This document shows, piece after piece, positions 18,772 through 27,491 of a stretch of 44,411 nucleotides of DNA. The notes under the pieces are model-generated. The model was not told the DNA's origin. It made no database searches and saw nothing but the letters and a program-made list of their open reading frames with translations. Origin of the DNA: JAAYKS01 sp964479435 (lineage in GTDB: Bacteria; Bacillota; Clostridia; Saccharofermentanales; UBA5734); contig CAYZME010000005.1 of the NCBI GenBank assembly GCA_964479435.1, forward strand, positions 1 to 44,411, read 5' to 3'. How positions within the stretch are numbered: the first letter of the stretch is position 1; each line of letters begins with the position of its first letter. A program made the position numbers and the translations under genes.

Positions 18772-18868
18772 TGGCGGGCACGGTCGGCAGCGGGCTGACC
18801 CGGCTGCCGCAACCGGGGCAAGTCCGGACGTGGGACTCCAGCGGTCTTAAGCATTTCGGGCAATTCAT
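18730..18868 (-). CDS. Zinc-ribbon protein, N-terminal start, truncated
   Basis: On the minus strand an ATG at 18868, preceded by AAGGGGGA, begins MNCPKCLRPLES and then TCPGCGSRV, a clear four-Cys zinc ribbon of the kind found at the N-terminus of membrane proteins in Bacillota. After about 34 codons the frame enters the apt-like segment (near 18771) and stops at 18728-18730. The gene therefore looks cut at the same point as apt. It is divergent from the TPR operon. Confidence 0.5.
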
Positions 18869-18923
18869 CGGCGTGTCCCCCTTGATGATGCGTGCGGCTC
18901 CAGCAGGTCACGTGCTCTGTTTT

Positions 18924-19014
18924 CATTTTATCGGATTAAGGATTGTTTGGGGTGAAAATCGGGCCGGAAAAATCGGCCCGAAGGCCCGAATTCCGCGCCG
19001 GGTCTGATAAAATG
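18924..19014. promoter_or_regulatory. Divergent intergenic region with mirrored -10-like boxes
   Basis: CATTTTATC at 18924-18932 is the reverse complement of GATAAAATG at 19006-19014. The minus copy is placed for the zinc-ribbon gene and the plus copy for the TPR operon. Between them is a hairpin (CGGGCC with GGCCCG near 18960-18980). The -35 boxes are weak. Confidence 0.35.
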
Positions 19015-19066
19015 AAGCTGACAAGCGTCGGTCCTTGTTTGTTTTTCCTGTGTTACGGAGGATTCC

Positions 19067-21562
19067 ATGAAACGATTTATAAATCAGTTGTGGGCCTTTT
19101 ATGCCCACAGAGCGGGCACGTGGGTCGCGGCCGCACTGCTCAGTGCCGCCGTCTTGCCCTATCACATCCGCGCGGCCGTGATGCTGATCACGGGCCGGTC
19201 CCTGTCGATCGCGGCGGTGATCGCCGCGGATGCCGTCGGCTGGCTGGCGGCCTGGCTGTTCTTCATCCTGGCGTCACGCGCGCTGCCGGGCCACCCGGGT
19301 GGCGGCACTTGGCGGGAAATGGGTGCGGTCTGGTACCGTAGCGGCATCTGGCTGCTGGCGACGGCGGGCTTGTCCGGGGTCTTGTACAAACTCCTGATGG
19401 TCTACGGCGCGCGGCTGGCCATCTCCGGCGCGGGCTGGTTGTACCTGCTCCTGATGGCGCTGGGCGCGGTGATTTTTTCCGGCGCGCTGGCCACGGTCCT
19501 CTTCTGGCTGTTGTGCGTGCAGGCGGCGCCGGCGCATGACACGCCGTTCCGCACAGCGGCGCGGTACTGGTTTCGCAAGCCGCTGTTGGTGCTTGCCGCC
19601 ACCACCACGGTGGCGATCGGCTTGTTCCTGATGCCGCTGTTACACGAAGGGATCGTCGCGATCTGGCCGGGACTCGCGCTTTCTTATCTCAGCCGGATGG
19701 CCTCGTCCGTCCTCGCGGTCGTCACACAATGGTTGGTGGTAACGCCGCTGGTATGCTTTTTGTTTCAGCAGGCCCTGCGGCAACGCGGAGCGACCGGCGC
19801 CGTCCCGGTCGCGGTACCGGACGGCGCGTACGCGGCGGGGGGCGCTGCGCAACCGCAATCGCAACCGCAGCCGCAACCGGCAAAGAAGACCGCGGGGTTC
19901 GCGTCCTTTTTGGCGCGCCATCTCTCGTTTGCCGTCGCGCTGGCCATCCTGTCCGGCACCGCTCTTTATAACACGGTGCTCAGTTACCCGCTCTCGCCTG
20001 TCAAAGCGGTGCGCCAGGATATTGAACAGCTGCTGACTTCCCAGAAGTGGATGGCGGCGGGCGGCGATCCAGCCGCCGCGGCCTATTACAACAACCTGGC
20101 GGCCGCACGCCTTGCGGCCTGGCGCGGCGCCGCGCTCGGGCAGCCCGACGCGCTCAAACAGGCGATTCGGTTGGCCCCTTCCGACGGACAGGTCCGCCTG
20201 TTGTCGGCTTTGTCGGCCTCCTCACCCGGAGAACTGGAGACGGGGTTTTTGACACAACCGCAATCATCGGCCTGGCAATTGACTTTGCTGGACGCGTACG
20301 CCGCGATCCCCAAGCCGAACGCGGAGCAACAGGCCCGCCATCGCGAACTGCTACACCAGTGTATCGTCCAGGGCATGCACCTGCAGACCGCGATCCTGCC
20401 CGATCAGTTTGCGACCCGGCAAAACGAATTGCTCAAGACACTCGATCGCTTGGAAGCGCCGATCGCGGAGGGCCAGCATTTCGCTTATATTGCCGCGCTC
20501 GGAGCCGAGGGCGGGATTACGCGGGCGCGGGTCGAGGAGCTGCTGAAAGCGGCGGAGGCCCGGCCGGATAGCATGGCACTGCAATACCTGGCGATGTCGA
20601 CCGGCGCCAGCTTTCTGTATGACAGCGCGACCCACTACGCGCGCACAGGCGAGGCCGCCATCCGCTACCATGATTTATTCATGGCACAAACCGATGCCAA
20701 AACGCCGACCGCGGAGATTGTGCAGACCAAGCAAGCCATCGCGCGTGCGCTCGTGAGCTGCAAAGAGCTGCAGAAATGCGCGGATCTGTTGCAGAAAGGC
20801 ACATACGAAGATGAAACGCTGGAAACGTTGCAAGCGACCAGCCTCTTCGCGCTGAAACAGTACGAACCCTGCCTGGAGGCCTGCGAGAAGCTGTTGCAAA
20901 AGGACGACGCCCTGCCGCAGGTTTTATACCTGGCCGCCAACAGCAGTCTGCTGCTCGAGCGCCGCGAAGCATCCTTTCAATATGCCATCCGTCTCGCGCG
21001 GATCGTCGAAGCCGCGGAGGATCCGCTGGAATCCGAAGCGTTGCTATATGCTTATATCTTGCGCTGCACCCTCGATGAGCATCAAGGGCGCTACTACACC
21101 GAGGTCTTCTCTTCCTTGAGCGAAGAGGAGACCGCTTTGCTGCGACAAAACACCTTTTTGTGGGACTATCTCTCCGCCGCCCACCTGTGGTCGCGCCAAA
21201 ACAGGCCGGAAGGCACCCGCGCGGAAGCGTTGGCACAGGTGGAAAAAGTGCTCAAACAGCGCTCCGATCTGTCACGCGCCTGGTACATCAAGGGCGCGCT
21301 GCACCACGAGTTGGGAGAAGACCAGCAGGCTGAAGCCGCGCTCAAAAAATCGCTGGCGCTCGATGACGAACAAGCGACGGCATGGTACGCGCTGGCGACC
21401 CTCTATGACCGCACCGGCGATTATGAGGCGGCGTACGCCGCCTGCCAAAATGTACTCCTCTTGTTGCCGGCCAGCGACCACGACTTCGACGTGTTTGGCG
21501 TTTCGATCCACGCAGAGCAATTGATGGGCCGCTTGGCTTCGCGGATCAAAGGAGGGCCCTAG
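19067..21562 (+). CDS. Large multi-pass membrane protein with C-terminal TPR repeats
   Basis: The protein has 831 residues. The first 240 residues contain about six hydrophobic segments (near 20-37, 47-68, 90-110, 117-150, 170-190, 205-230). A Gln/Pro-rich linker (AAQPQSQPQPQPAKK) follows near 260-275, then one more membrane segment near 285-305. The remaining 520 residues are helical and Ala-rich; the last part (about 720-800) shows readable tetratricopeptide repeats such as AWYIKGALHHELGEDQQAEA and ATAWYALATLYDRTGDYEAA. I do not recognise the family. TPRs suggest a protein-binding scaffold on one face of the membrane. GGAGG lies five bases before the ATG. It is the first gene of a three-gene operon, with two bases to the next gene. 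Confidence 0.85.
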   Translation: MKRFINQLWAFYAHRAGTWVAAALLSAAVLPYHIRAAVMLITGRSLSIAAVIAADAVGWLAAWLFFILASRALPGHPGGGTWREMGAVWYRSGIWLLATAGLSGVLYKLLMVYGARLAISGAGWLYLLLMALGAVIFSGALATVLFWLLCVQAAPAHDTPFRTAARYWFRKPLLVLAATTTVAIGLFLMPLLHEGIVAIWPGLALSYLSRMASSVLAVVTQWLVVTPLVCFLFQQALRQRGATGAVPVAVPDGAYAAGGAAQPQSQPQPQPAKKTAGFASFLARHLSFAVALAILSGTALYNTVLSYPLSPVKAVRQDIEQLLTSQKWMAAGGDPAAAAYYNNLAAARLAAWRGAALGQPDALKQAIRLAPSDGQVRLLSALSASSPGELETGFLTQPQSSAWQLTLLDAYAAIPKPNAEQQARHRELLHQCIVQGMHLQTAILPDQFATRQNELLKTLDRLEAPIAEGQHFAYIAALGAEGGITRARVEELLKAAEARPDSMALQYLAMSTGASFLYDSATHYARTGEAAIRYHDLFMAQTDAKTPTAEIVQTKQAIARALVSCKELQKCADLLQKGTYEDETLETLQATSLFALKQYEPCLEACEKLLQKDDALPQVLYLAANSSLLLERREASFQYAIRLARIVEAAEDPLESEALLYAYILRCTLDEHQGRYYTEVFSSLSEEETALLRQNTFLWDYLSAAHLWSRQNRPEGTRAEALAQVEKVLKQRSDLSRAWYIKGALHHELGEDQQAEAALKKSLALDDEQATAWYALATLYDRTGDYEAAYAACQNVLLLLPASDHDFDVFGVSIHAEQLMGRLASRIKGGP

Positions 21563-21564
21563 CC

Positions 21565-22371
21565 GTGATCAATATCCTTTTGTGTCTGTTCATCGCCGCG
21601 GCGGTGGCCAACCCTCTATTTTTTGGCGGCCAGATATTGGCCAGCGTCCTGGTCGCGTTGGGAGCGTTGGGCTTGCTGGGGCTCCGCCTGTTCTTTGCGT
21701 CACGCGTCAAAGCGTCGTGGCTCCGGCCTTTGTCTCTGGTCGGCGTCGCTGTGTTGATCGCGGTCAGTTTCTGGAGCGGGCTCCGTCCGGTCGCGAATGG
21801 TTGGACCGCATACCAGGATGGGCTGGAGCAAGTAGAGCGGCAACTGGACCGCGGCGATGGGTTCAAGGCCGCCGAAGCGCTGCAGGTCCTGCGCGAGCAA
21901 TACGGAGACAACGACGCGCTGCGTGTCTTGCGGGCGCGCGCGGCGGTCAATCGAAAAGATTACGATGAGGCCGAAAACACGATGAGAACCCTCTCCGATC
22001 GGCAACAGCCGGCGTATTACGCGACGCTGGGCTACATCTATTTACAGCGACAAGACGACAAGCAAGCCCAGGCGATCTATGTGGAAGGCGCGCGCGCCTG
22101 GCCGTTGTGGAGCGACATGCAGTTGCTGGCGGGAACGCAAGCCCTCCAAAACAAGCAGTACGCGATCGGCGAATATTTTCTGCTGCGCGCGGCGGAACAA
22201 ATGCCGCAAAACCCGCTGCCGCTCTACCACCTGGGGGTGGCGCGGTTCGAGCAGGGCAACGAAGGCGAAGCCGACGTCTATTTCAATGAGGCTTTGGGGT
22301 TGCGGCTGGATGACACACATGCCGGCTATGTCGCCTGGTATCGCCAGCAAATGGGAGGTGACACAAAATGA
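21565..22371 (+). CDS. Membrane-anchored TPR protein
   Basis: The 268-residue protein has two hydrophobic segments at the N-terminus (about residues 2-24 and 50-70) and then a TPR-like helical domain to the end (YYATLGYIYLQRQDDKQAQA; LYHLGVARFEQGNEGEADVY). The start is GTG at 21565 with GGAGGG upstream; the gap to the previous TPR gene is two bases. It ends in an ATGA overlap with the next gene. The shared build (membrane anchor plus TPR) suggests the two proteins work as a complex. Function unknown. Confidence 0.85.
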   Translation: MINILLCLFIAAAVANPLFFGGQILASVLVALGALGLLGLRLFFASRVKASWLRPLSLVGVAVLIAVSFWSGLRPVANGWTAYQDGLEQVERQLDRGDGFKAAEALQVLREQYGDNDALRVLRARAAVNRKDYDEAENTMRTLSDRQQPAYYATLGYIYLQRQDDKQAQAIYVEGARAWPLWSDMQLLAGTQALQNKQYAIGEYFLLRAAEQMPQNPLPLYHLGVARFEQGNEGEADVYFNEALGLRLDDTHAGYVAWYRQQMGGDTK

Positions 22372-23774
22372 GACGGGGATTGCTGCTTCTCCTGTGCGGC
22401 GCGTTGCTGACCTGCGGATTGGGTGCCGCGGCACCGCCCTATGATGAAAACAAGTTGCCCGTGCCGTCCAGCCGGGGGCTCTATTACACCGGCGAACCCC
22501 CCAAACAAGTTGTGCCAGTGATCCAGACGGCGGCGCCGCCGGCGCCGCCCAAAAACCGGCACACGTCTGATACGCTGGCCACCGATCTGTTCGGGACGAC
22601 CAGCAGTGGCGGAACCGCTGTGGTGGTCAGCGGCATTGGCAAGCATTTTGAAGGCAAATACAGCGGCGTCCGGGATTCCTTTACTGTGACCGCCAACAAA
22701 TACCAGCGCGCGTTTGAGACCAGCGGCAAAGACAAAGCGTTCGGGAACTGGCAAAAAGCGCAAAACGCGGCCAACCAGGCGGGCAAAACCGCCACCGCGC
22801 TCAAATGGGCCGGCACCGGGTACAGCGCGTACGTCATTTATCGCGATTGCGAGAATTACAACAATCCCTCCAACCACCGCCACTCCTCCCTGGCTTTCCT
22901 CGACCAGGCCATGCGCGGGTTTTCCATCGTCGCCAGCAGTCTGGATCTGGTCGGGGTCAAAACCGCCAAGCCGTTGGCGATTGGCGGCGGGATTGTCAAG
23001 GAGCTTGTCGGCGGCGAGACCTTTGCCGGGTGGGCCAATCAGCAGGACAACTTCGTTCTGTACGGGTTGGATACGTCGACGGACTGGGTCAATGAACAGG
23101 TGTATCAGGCCTTTTTGAAATACTGGTTTGGCATCCACAACGACACCGAGGGGGCCAATTTACACGGCCGTCCCCCTTACGGCGTGGGCGTATACAAACC
23201 CAACATCTATCTGTATCCACAGCAAACGACCGCCTTGTCGGTCGCGTTTCAGCTGCCGGCGTTGTTAACCGCGACCATCCCGGATTACACGGGTATCTGG
23301 CAGGTGACCGCCGCACCCGATGGCAAATTGACAGATAACAAGGGCGCCGAACATGATTTTCTCTTCTATGAATCGGAGACCCAGCCGCAGTTGTTTGATT
23401 ATACCCACGCCTGGCTCGTCCCGGCGGACCAGCGGGAGAGCTTGTTTGACACGGTCCTGACGGCGTATGGATTCAACGCGCAGGAAACGCAAGATTTTGT
23501 CGATTTCTGGGTCGCGCGGTTGGAGCCCGGTGTGGATTATCGGATGTACCCGCAGTTGACCGCCGCGGTGGATGTGGCGATGCCGGTCACGATCCTGCCC
23601 GCGCCGGACAGCTGTTTCCGTCTATGGTTTGCCTTTCAGCCGGTTCGACCGGTGTCGGTCGAGCCGGAAACGGCTGGACCGGTACCGGCGCCGCAACCGG
23701 GTGAACCGCTGGTTGTCCCGCTGGAACGCCGGGGATTTGCCGTCGTCGAATGGGGCGGATTTATCCTCGATTGA
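22368..23774 (+). CDS. Secreted protein with C-terminal KPxIYLYP...VVEWGG domain
   Basis: The 468-residue protein has an N-terminal signal peptide (about residues 1-22) and a Pro-rich segment near 45-65. A helical, Gly-rich middle (about 80-245) has features like small pore-associated or phage-tail-type proteins, but I cannot assign it. From about 280 on it matches a recurring extracellular domain of unknown function seen in Bacillota proteins: KPNIYLYPQQTTALSV, a DFLFYES stretch, an aspartate-rich FVDFWVARLEPG, and RRGFAVVEWGG at the end. GGAGG lies eight bases before the ATG, and the start overlaps the previous stop as ATGA. It is probably the exported partner of the two TPR membrane proteins. 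Confidence 0.8.
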   Translation: MRRGLLLLLCGALLTCGLGAAAPPYDENKLPVPSSRGLYYTGEPPKQVVPVIQTAAPPAPPKNRHTSDTLATDLFGTTSSGGTAVVVSGIGKHFEGKYSGVRDSFTVTANKYQRAFETSGKDKAFGNWQKAQNAANQAGKTATALKWAGTGYSAYVIYRDCENYNNPSNHRHSSLAFLDQAMRGFSIVASSLDLVGVKTAKPLAIGGGIVKELVGGETFAGWANQQDNFVLYGLDTSTDWVNEQVYQAFLKYWFGIHNDTEGANLHGRPPYGVGVYKPNIYLYPQQTTALSVAFQLPALLTATIPDYTGIWQVTAAPDGKLTDNKGAEHDFLFYESETQPQLFDYTHAWLVPADQRESLFDTVLTAYGFNAQETQDFVDFWVARLEPGVDYRMYPQLTAAVDVAMPVTILPAPDSCFRLWFAFQPVRPVSVEPETAGPVPAPQPGEPLVVPLERRGFAVVEWGGFILD

Positions 23775-23815
23775 ACGCCCTATCGGATGTGTGCGTCCAT
23801 TACATGGCGCGCCGG

Positions 23816-23851
23816 CCGACCGCCCTTCTTCTCCTTCCTATAATGGGAATA
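23816..23851 (+). promoter_or_regulatory. Candidate leaderless promoter of the HD gene
   Basis: TATAAT at 23839-23844 ends six bases before the ATG at 23851, so transcription would begin at or next to the start codon. A weak -35 (CCGACC, 23816-23821) is 17 bases upstream. No Shine-Dalgarno sequence can be seen before this ATG. Confidence 0.45.
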
Positions 23852-24741
23852 TGAGAAGAAATGTGATCCAGGTGGATCCCAATCAGCTCTATATTGCCGT
23901 GTCGCCGGCACTGGACCGTTTTGAGTCGGGGCTGGCGGGCTGTGTACATCATCACTCCCGACGCGTCGCGCTGACGGCCCTGCGCATGGCCCAATTGGTC
24001 TGGCTGGATCCGCCCGCCACCCGCGATCTTGTGATCGCGGCTTTATTGCATGACATCGGATTGTCGGGGCAGGCTGGGCAAAACACACCCCAGCATGTGG
24101 CCGAGGGTTGCAGAATCCTGCACAAACTGCCGGACACAGGCGACGCGGGGCGGATCTTGGCTTTTCAGCACGAGCATTATGACGGTTCGGGCCTGCTCGG
24201 CGTGTCGGGCGCGCGGGTTCCGCTGGCCAGCCAGCTCTTGGGTCTGGCGGATGTAGTTGAATCGCGCTTTGAGTTGGCCGCCGGTTATACGGATCGCGCC
24301 CTGCGATTCGATATTCGCCGTTTTGTCGTCGCCGATGTGGGCACGCGGTTCTCGCCGGAAGCGGCGGACGCGTTTGAGCACCTCGCCCAACGTATGGATT
24401 ACTGGTACGAATTGACCCCCGCGATCACGCAGCGGGCGTTGTGCCTGCGCACCCCCGCCGCCCGGTCGCGTCTGGATACAGCCGCTTTGCGCAAGTCCGT
24501 TCGCCTGCTGGCGGAAGTCGCCTATGGGCGCGCCGGCGGCGAATCCTCTAGCGGGGGACGGAAAACCCCTTTGTCTCTCGCGCACAGTCTGGGGCTGTTG
24601 GGCTTGACGCCCGACACGTGCGCGGCTCTGTGCCGCCGTGACCGGCGCTGGCGGGAAGCGCGCGAACACCCCTTGGCGACCGGCGCGTCTCACCCCTTTG
24701 CCGCCGATCGTTTTCCGGATCCGCGTTTTTTGACCGGCTAG
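23851..24741 (+). CDS. HD-GYP-like phosphohydrolase domain protein
   Basis: The 296-residue protein has an HD domain at about residues 25-190. HHSRRVALTALRMAQ supplies the first His, LLHDIGLSG the HD pair, and HEHYDGSGLLG the HD-GYP-type HE...DGSG element, followed by LLGLADVVES. HD-GYP enzymes usually cleave cyclic di-GMP; here the GYP triad is not conserved as GYP, so the activity is uncertain. No sensor domain or membrane segment is present. The last 90 residues are basic and unassigned. The ATG at 23851 was chosen over a longer in-frame ORF that runs through the preceding gene. The 3' end overlaps the convergent methyltransferase gene by four bases. Confidence 0.75.
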   Translation: MRRNVIQVDPNQLYIAVSPALDRFESGLAGCVHHHSRRVALTALRMAQLVWLDPPATRDLVIAALLHDIGLSGQAGQNTPQHVAEGCRILHKLPDTGDAGRILAFQHEHYDGSGLLGVSGARVPLASQLLGLADVVESRFELAAGYTDRALRFDIRRFVVADVGTRFSPEAADAFEHLAQRMDYWYELTPAITQRALCLRTPAARSRLDTAALRKSVRLLAEVAYGRAGGESSSGGRKTPLSLAHSLGLLGLTPDTCAALCRRDRRWREAREHPLATGASHPFAADRFPDPRFLTG

Positions 24742-25904
24742 ATCTCCCCGGCGTCACGCAGCAGGCGGTGGAGCGTGGGTTGGAGCTGAAAAGCGTCCAT
24801 CAACGCCTCCACTTCGGCCAGCGCCCGCGCTCGGGTCGCGTTTTTTTGCGCGGCCGGACGCCGCGCCGCACGGATCAGAATGTTCTTGGGCGTGTGTTCC
24901 ATTTCGATGAACTCCAGCAACTGAGTGCGATACCCGCAACACTCCAGCAAATGACCGCGGATGGCATCGGTCATCAGGGCCGCGACCCGTTCTTTGACGA
25001 TGCCGTAACGCGTCAGCAGTCCCAACGTCTCACTGGTCATCTGCGTGCTCAATTCATGTTGGCAGCAGGGGACCGCAAAGATCCAGCGCGCGCCGCGGCG
25101 AATGGCATGAAACAACGCCAGGTCGGTCGCGGTGTCGCAGGCATGCAAGGTCACAACCACATCCAGGGGCCGGGGATCGGTATAACCGGCGATGTCCCCC
25201 TGTTCAAACCGCAGACCCTCGTACCCGTAGCGCGCGGCGACGCGATTGCAGTGGGCAATGACATCGGCTTTGAGATCCAGCCCGGTCATGTCGACCGCGA
25301 GGCCGCGCACGGCCGTGAGGTAGTGATAAAGCACAAACGTCAGATAAGATTTACCACACCCGAAATCGACCAGCCGGATGGGGTCGTCGCTTTTCCACGC
25401 GCCGAGGACATCATCGACCATTTCCAAAAAGCGGTTGATCTGGCGGAATTTTGCTTGCATCGGCCGCAAGACGCGACCGTCGGCGTCCATCACACCCATC
25501 TCAACCAGGCCGGGAACCACCGTCCCTTCGGGCAAGAGGTATTTCTTTTGCCGATTGTGGGTGGTCCGGGCAGGCGGCGCGTCTTGCGCCGCTGAACGCG
25601 ATGTCAGCACCCTGCCCTTGGCGGTGACGCGTACCGCGTACACCGAGCGCGTGTCCCACGCGTGCAGTTGACGGAACCGGGTGGCGCTCAGCCACTCGGA
25701 CACATACGCGCGCACCGCGTCCGGTTCGGGCGGGATCTGTTCGTGAAAGGCCTGGGTGGCGGTCCATTTTTCCACGTGGTATCCGTCGGGCAAGCGGTTG
25801 ATCTCCACGCGGCGATACGGCTGGGCGCCGGCTTGTGGTGCGGAAAGGATGATTTTATAAACGTCCCGGCCAATCGCCGCGGCGATGGCCTGTATCGGTT
25901 CCAT
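24738..25904 (-). CDS. Class I SAM-dependent methyltransferase (Methyltransf_32 type)
   Basis: The 388-residue protein has an N-terminal domain of about 150 residues and then a Rossmann-type methyltransferase fold. Motif I is LVDFGCGKSYLTF (about 185-197), an acidic motif follows in TGLDLKADVI, and VVTLHACDTATDLAL and AVPCCQHEL follow, typical of the PF13679 family. The group is thought to include RNA or small-molecule methyltransferases; the substrate is unknown. The start at 25904 has AGGGGGAG upstream; an ATG 21 bases earlier lies over that site. It is a single gene, convergent with the HD gene and separated from the ABC operon by 42 bases. Confidence 0.85.
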   Translation of the reverse strand: MEPIQAIAAAIGRDVYKIILSAPQAGAQPYRRVEINRLPDGYHVEKWTATQAFHEQIPPEPDAVRAYVSEWLSATRFRQLHAWDTRSVYAVRVTAKGRVLTSRSAAQDAPPARTTHNRQKKYLLPEGTVVPGLVEMGVMDADGRVLRPMQAKFRQINRFLEMVDDVLGAWKSDDPIRLVDFGCGKSYLTFVLYHYLTAVRGLAVDMTGLDLKADVIAHCNRVAARYGYEGLRFEQGDIAGYTDPRPLDVVVTLHACDTATDLALFHAIRRGARWIFAVPCCQHELSTQMTSETLGLLTRYGIVKERVAALMTDAIRGHLLECCGYRTQLLEFIEMEHTPKNILIRAARRPAAQKNATRARALAEVEALMDAFQLQPTLHRLLRDAGEI

Positions 25905-25946
25905 CCTGTCTCCCCCTCTGTTCACTCACAGCCCACGACAGACTAC

Positions 25947-27491
25947 CTATTTGATGTCGCGGCGGCAGAACGAGTCCAACCCCATCCAGACCAGACAAAA
26001 AAGCAACACCGCCAGGTAGGTGAGCGAAAAACCCAGACCGGTGCCGGTATCCATGCGCATCACGCCGAACAAACCACCAAGGGAAGCGCTGGTTTCATCA
26101 AACGGGAAAAACCGCGCCAGCAAGCCCATGTTGGAAAAAGGGATAAACCGCACCCAGGCTTTGCCCTCGAACAAAGTCAGAAAAGCGCGGATGATGCTGC
26201 TGGAAAAATACACAGCGATACTCAAACCCACGGAAACCGCGGTGTTGCGGGTCAAAATCGACAAGGTGAACGCCAACATCATGTACATCGCGGTATCGAT
26301 GGACTGGACAAAAGCGCGCGCCAGCTGGTAACGATAAAAAGGGATCACCCCGGACACCCCCGCGCGGGCATACAAATAATCGGTGCCGGAACCAAAGCCG
26401 AAAAACAGGCCCTGGGCCAGCATGACGACCGCGTACGTCAGCACAGTGATCACAACCCCGGCCGTCACCAACGACAAGAGCTTGGCGGTATAAATCTTCC
26501 ACCGCCGTGCCGGCGAAATGATCAACGACTTGATCGAGCCGGTGGCGATCTCGTTGGAGACCGCGGACCCGGCCAGAATCGTCATCAGGAGCACGACCAT
26601 AAACTGGCCGACACCGGCCAGCGCGGCGACCGCCGAGGCGATGTTGTCTGTGCGAGATGAGGCCTCGCCGCGCTCCAATCGCAAAATCAATACGGCCAGC
26701 TGGTTTTGGATATCCGTCCGCTGTTCCGGCGTCATCTGTGAGGGTGTGCCGTACCCGCTGGTATAGTCGAGATTGTCGAGCAGCGATTGCCGGATGCTCC
26801 GCACTTCGGTCATCGCCGACAAAATGCCCTTGTTGACAAGGCCCGCGGCGTCTTCGCCCTGGGGATCCAGGCGCAGCCAAAGGGCATTGGTGTCGATCTG
26901 GTCGGCTTTTTCTTCCGGCGTGAGATCCGGGTTGGCGCGAATGCGGCTGTTTTCCAGCTCGAGATACTCATCGAACCGATGATTCGTCAGCACCCGTTCC
27001 ATCTGCGGCAGCCAGGTATCCAGGCCGGCCAGCCGTGCGCGCTGTGCGTCGGTGCGTTCCGCCTCCGGGATCGCGATCAGCGCTTTTTGCTCCGCGGCCA
27101 GTTGGCGGTTCTCGCGCAAGAGCATCGCCAGATAATTTTCGCGCCCCATCAGGCGGATGTCATATACCTGGGCGGCGCGGTACAAATCCAGTTCGGATTC
27201 GATCGAACGCAATTCATTTTCCAACATGGCGAGGTCGTTGCTGTCCGCCGTCTCCAGCTGCGCCAGAAGATCCGCGCGGTATTTCTCCAGATACGTCAGC
27301 TGTTCGCGCATGGCCTCGTCTTCCCATCCGCGGTCGCCCATCCAGTCGACCTCTTCGCTGACGACGGTCGCCCCCAGAATCGCGGCCAGACCGAACACCG
27401 CCACCACCATCAGGGCGGCGATCACCAGGATGCTGGTCCGTCTGGAAATTTTGATCCACTCGTTGATCAGCAGATTCCAGATTTTACGCAA
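25947..27491 (-). CDS. ABC-2 type transporter permease with long insert
   Basis: The 514-residue protein has one N-terminal membrane segment (about 20-42). A helical, charged stretch of about 230 residues follows (45-280; many Glu, Arg and Gln, probably coiled coil). The C-terminal half then has five membrane segments (AVSNEIATGSIKSLIISP connects the first two, a hallmark of ABC-2 permeases). The start is TTG at 27491, inside the end of the ATPase gene (eight-base overlap), with AGGGGG upstream; an ORF extending to 27722 lies inside the ATPase gene. Partner ATPase and an anchored protein precede it in the same operon. Substrate unknown. Confidence 0.88.
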   Translation of the reverse strand: MRKIWNLLINEWIKISRRTSILVIAALMVVAVFGLAAILGATVVSEEVDWMGDRGWEDEAMREQLTYLEKYRADLLAQLETADSNDLAMLENELRSIESELDLYRAAQVYDIRLMGRENYLAMLLRENRQLAAEQKALIAIPEAERTDAQRARLAGLDTWLPQMERVLTNHRFDEYLELENSRIRANPDLTPEEKADQIDTNALWLRLDPQGEDAAGLVNKGILSAMTEVRSIRQSLLDNLDYTSGYGTPSQMTPEQRTDIQNQLAVLILRLERGEASSRTDNIASAVAALAGVGQFMVVLLMTILAGSAVSNEIATGSIKSLIISPARRWKIYTAKLLSLVTAGVVITVLTYAVVMLAQGLFFGFGSGTDYLYARAGVSGVIPFYRYQLARAFVQSIDTAMYMMLAFTLSILTRNTAVSVGLSIAVYFSSSIIRAFLTLFEGKAWVRFIPFSNMGLLARFFPFDETSASLGGLFGVMRMDTGTGLGFSLTYLAVLLFCLVWMGLDSFCRRDIK

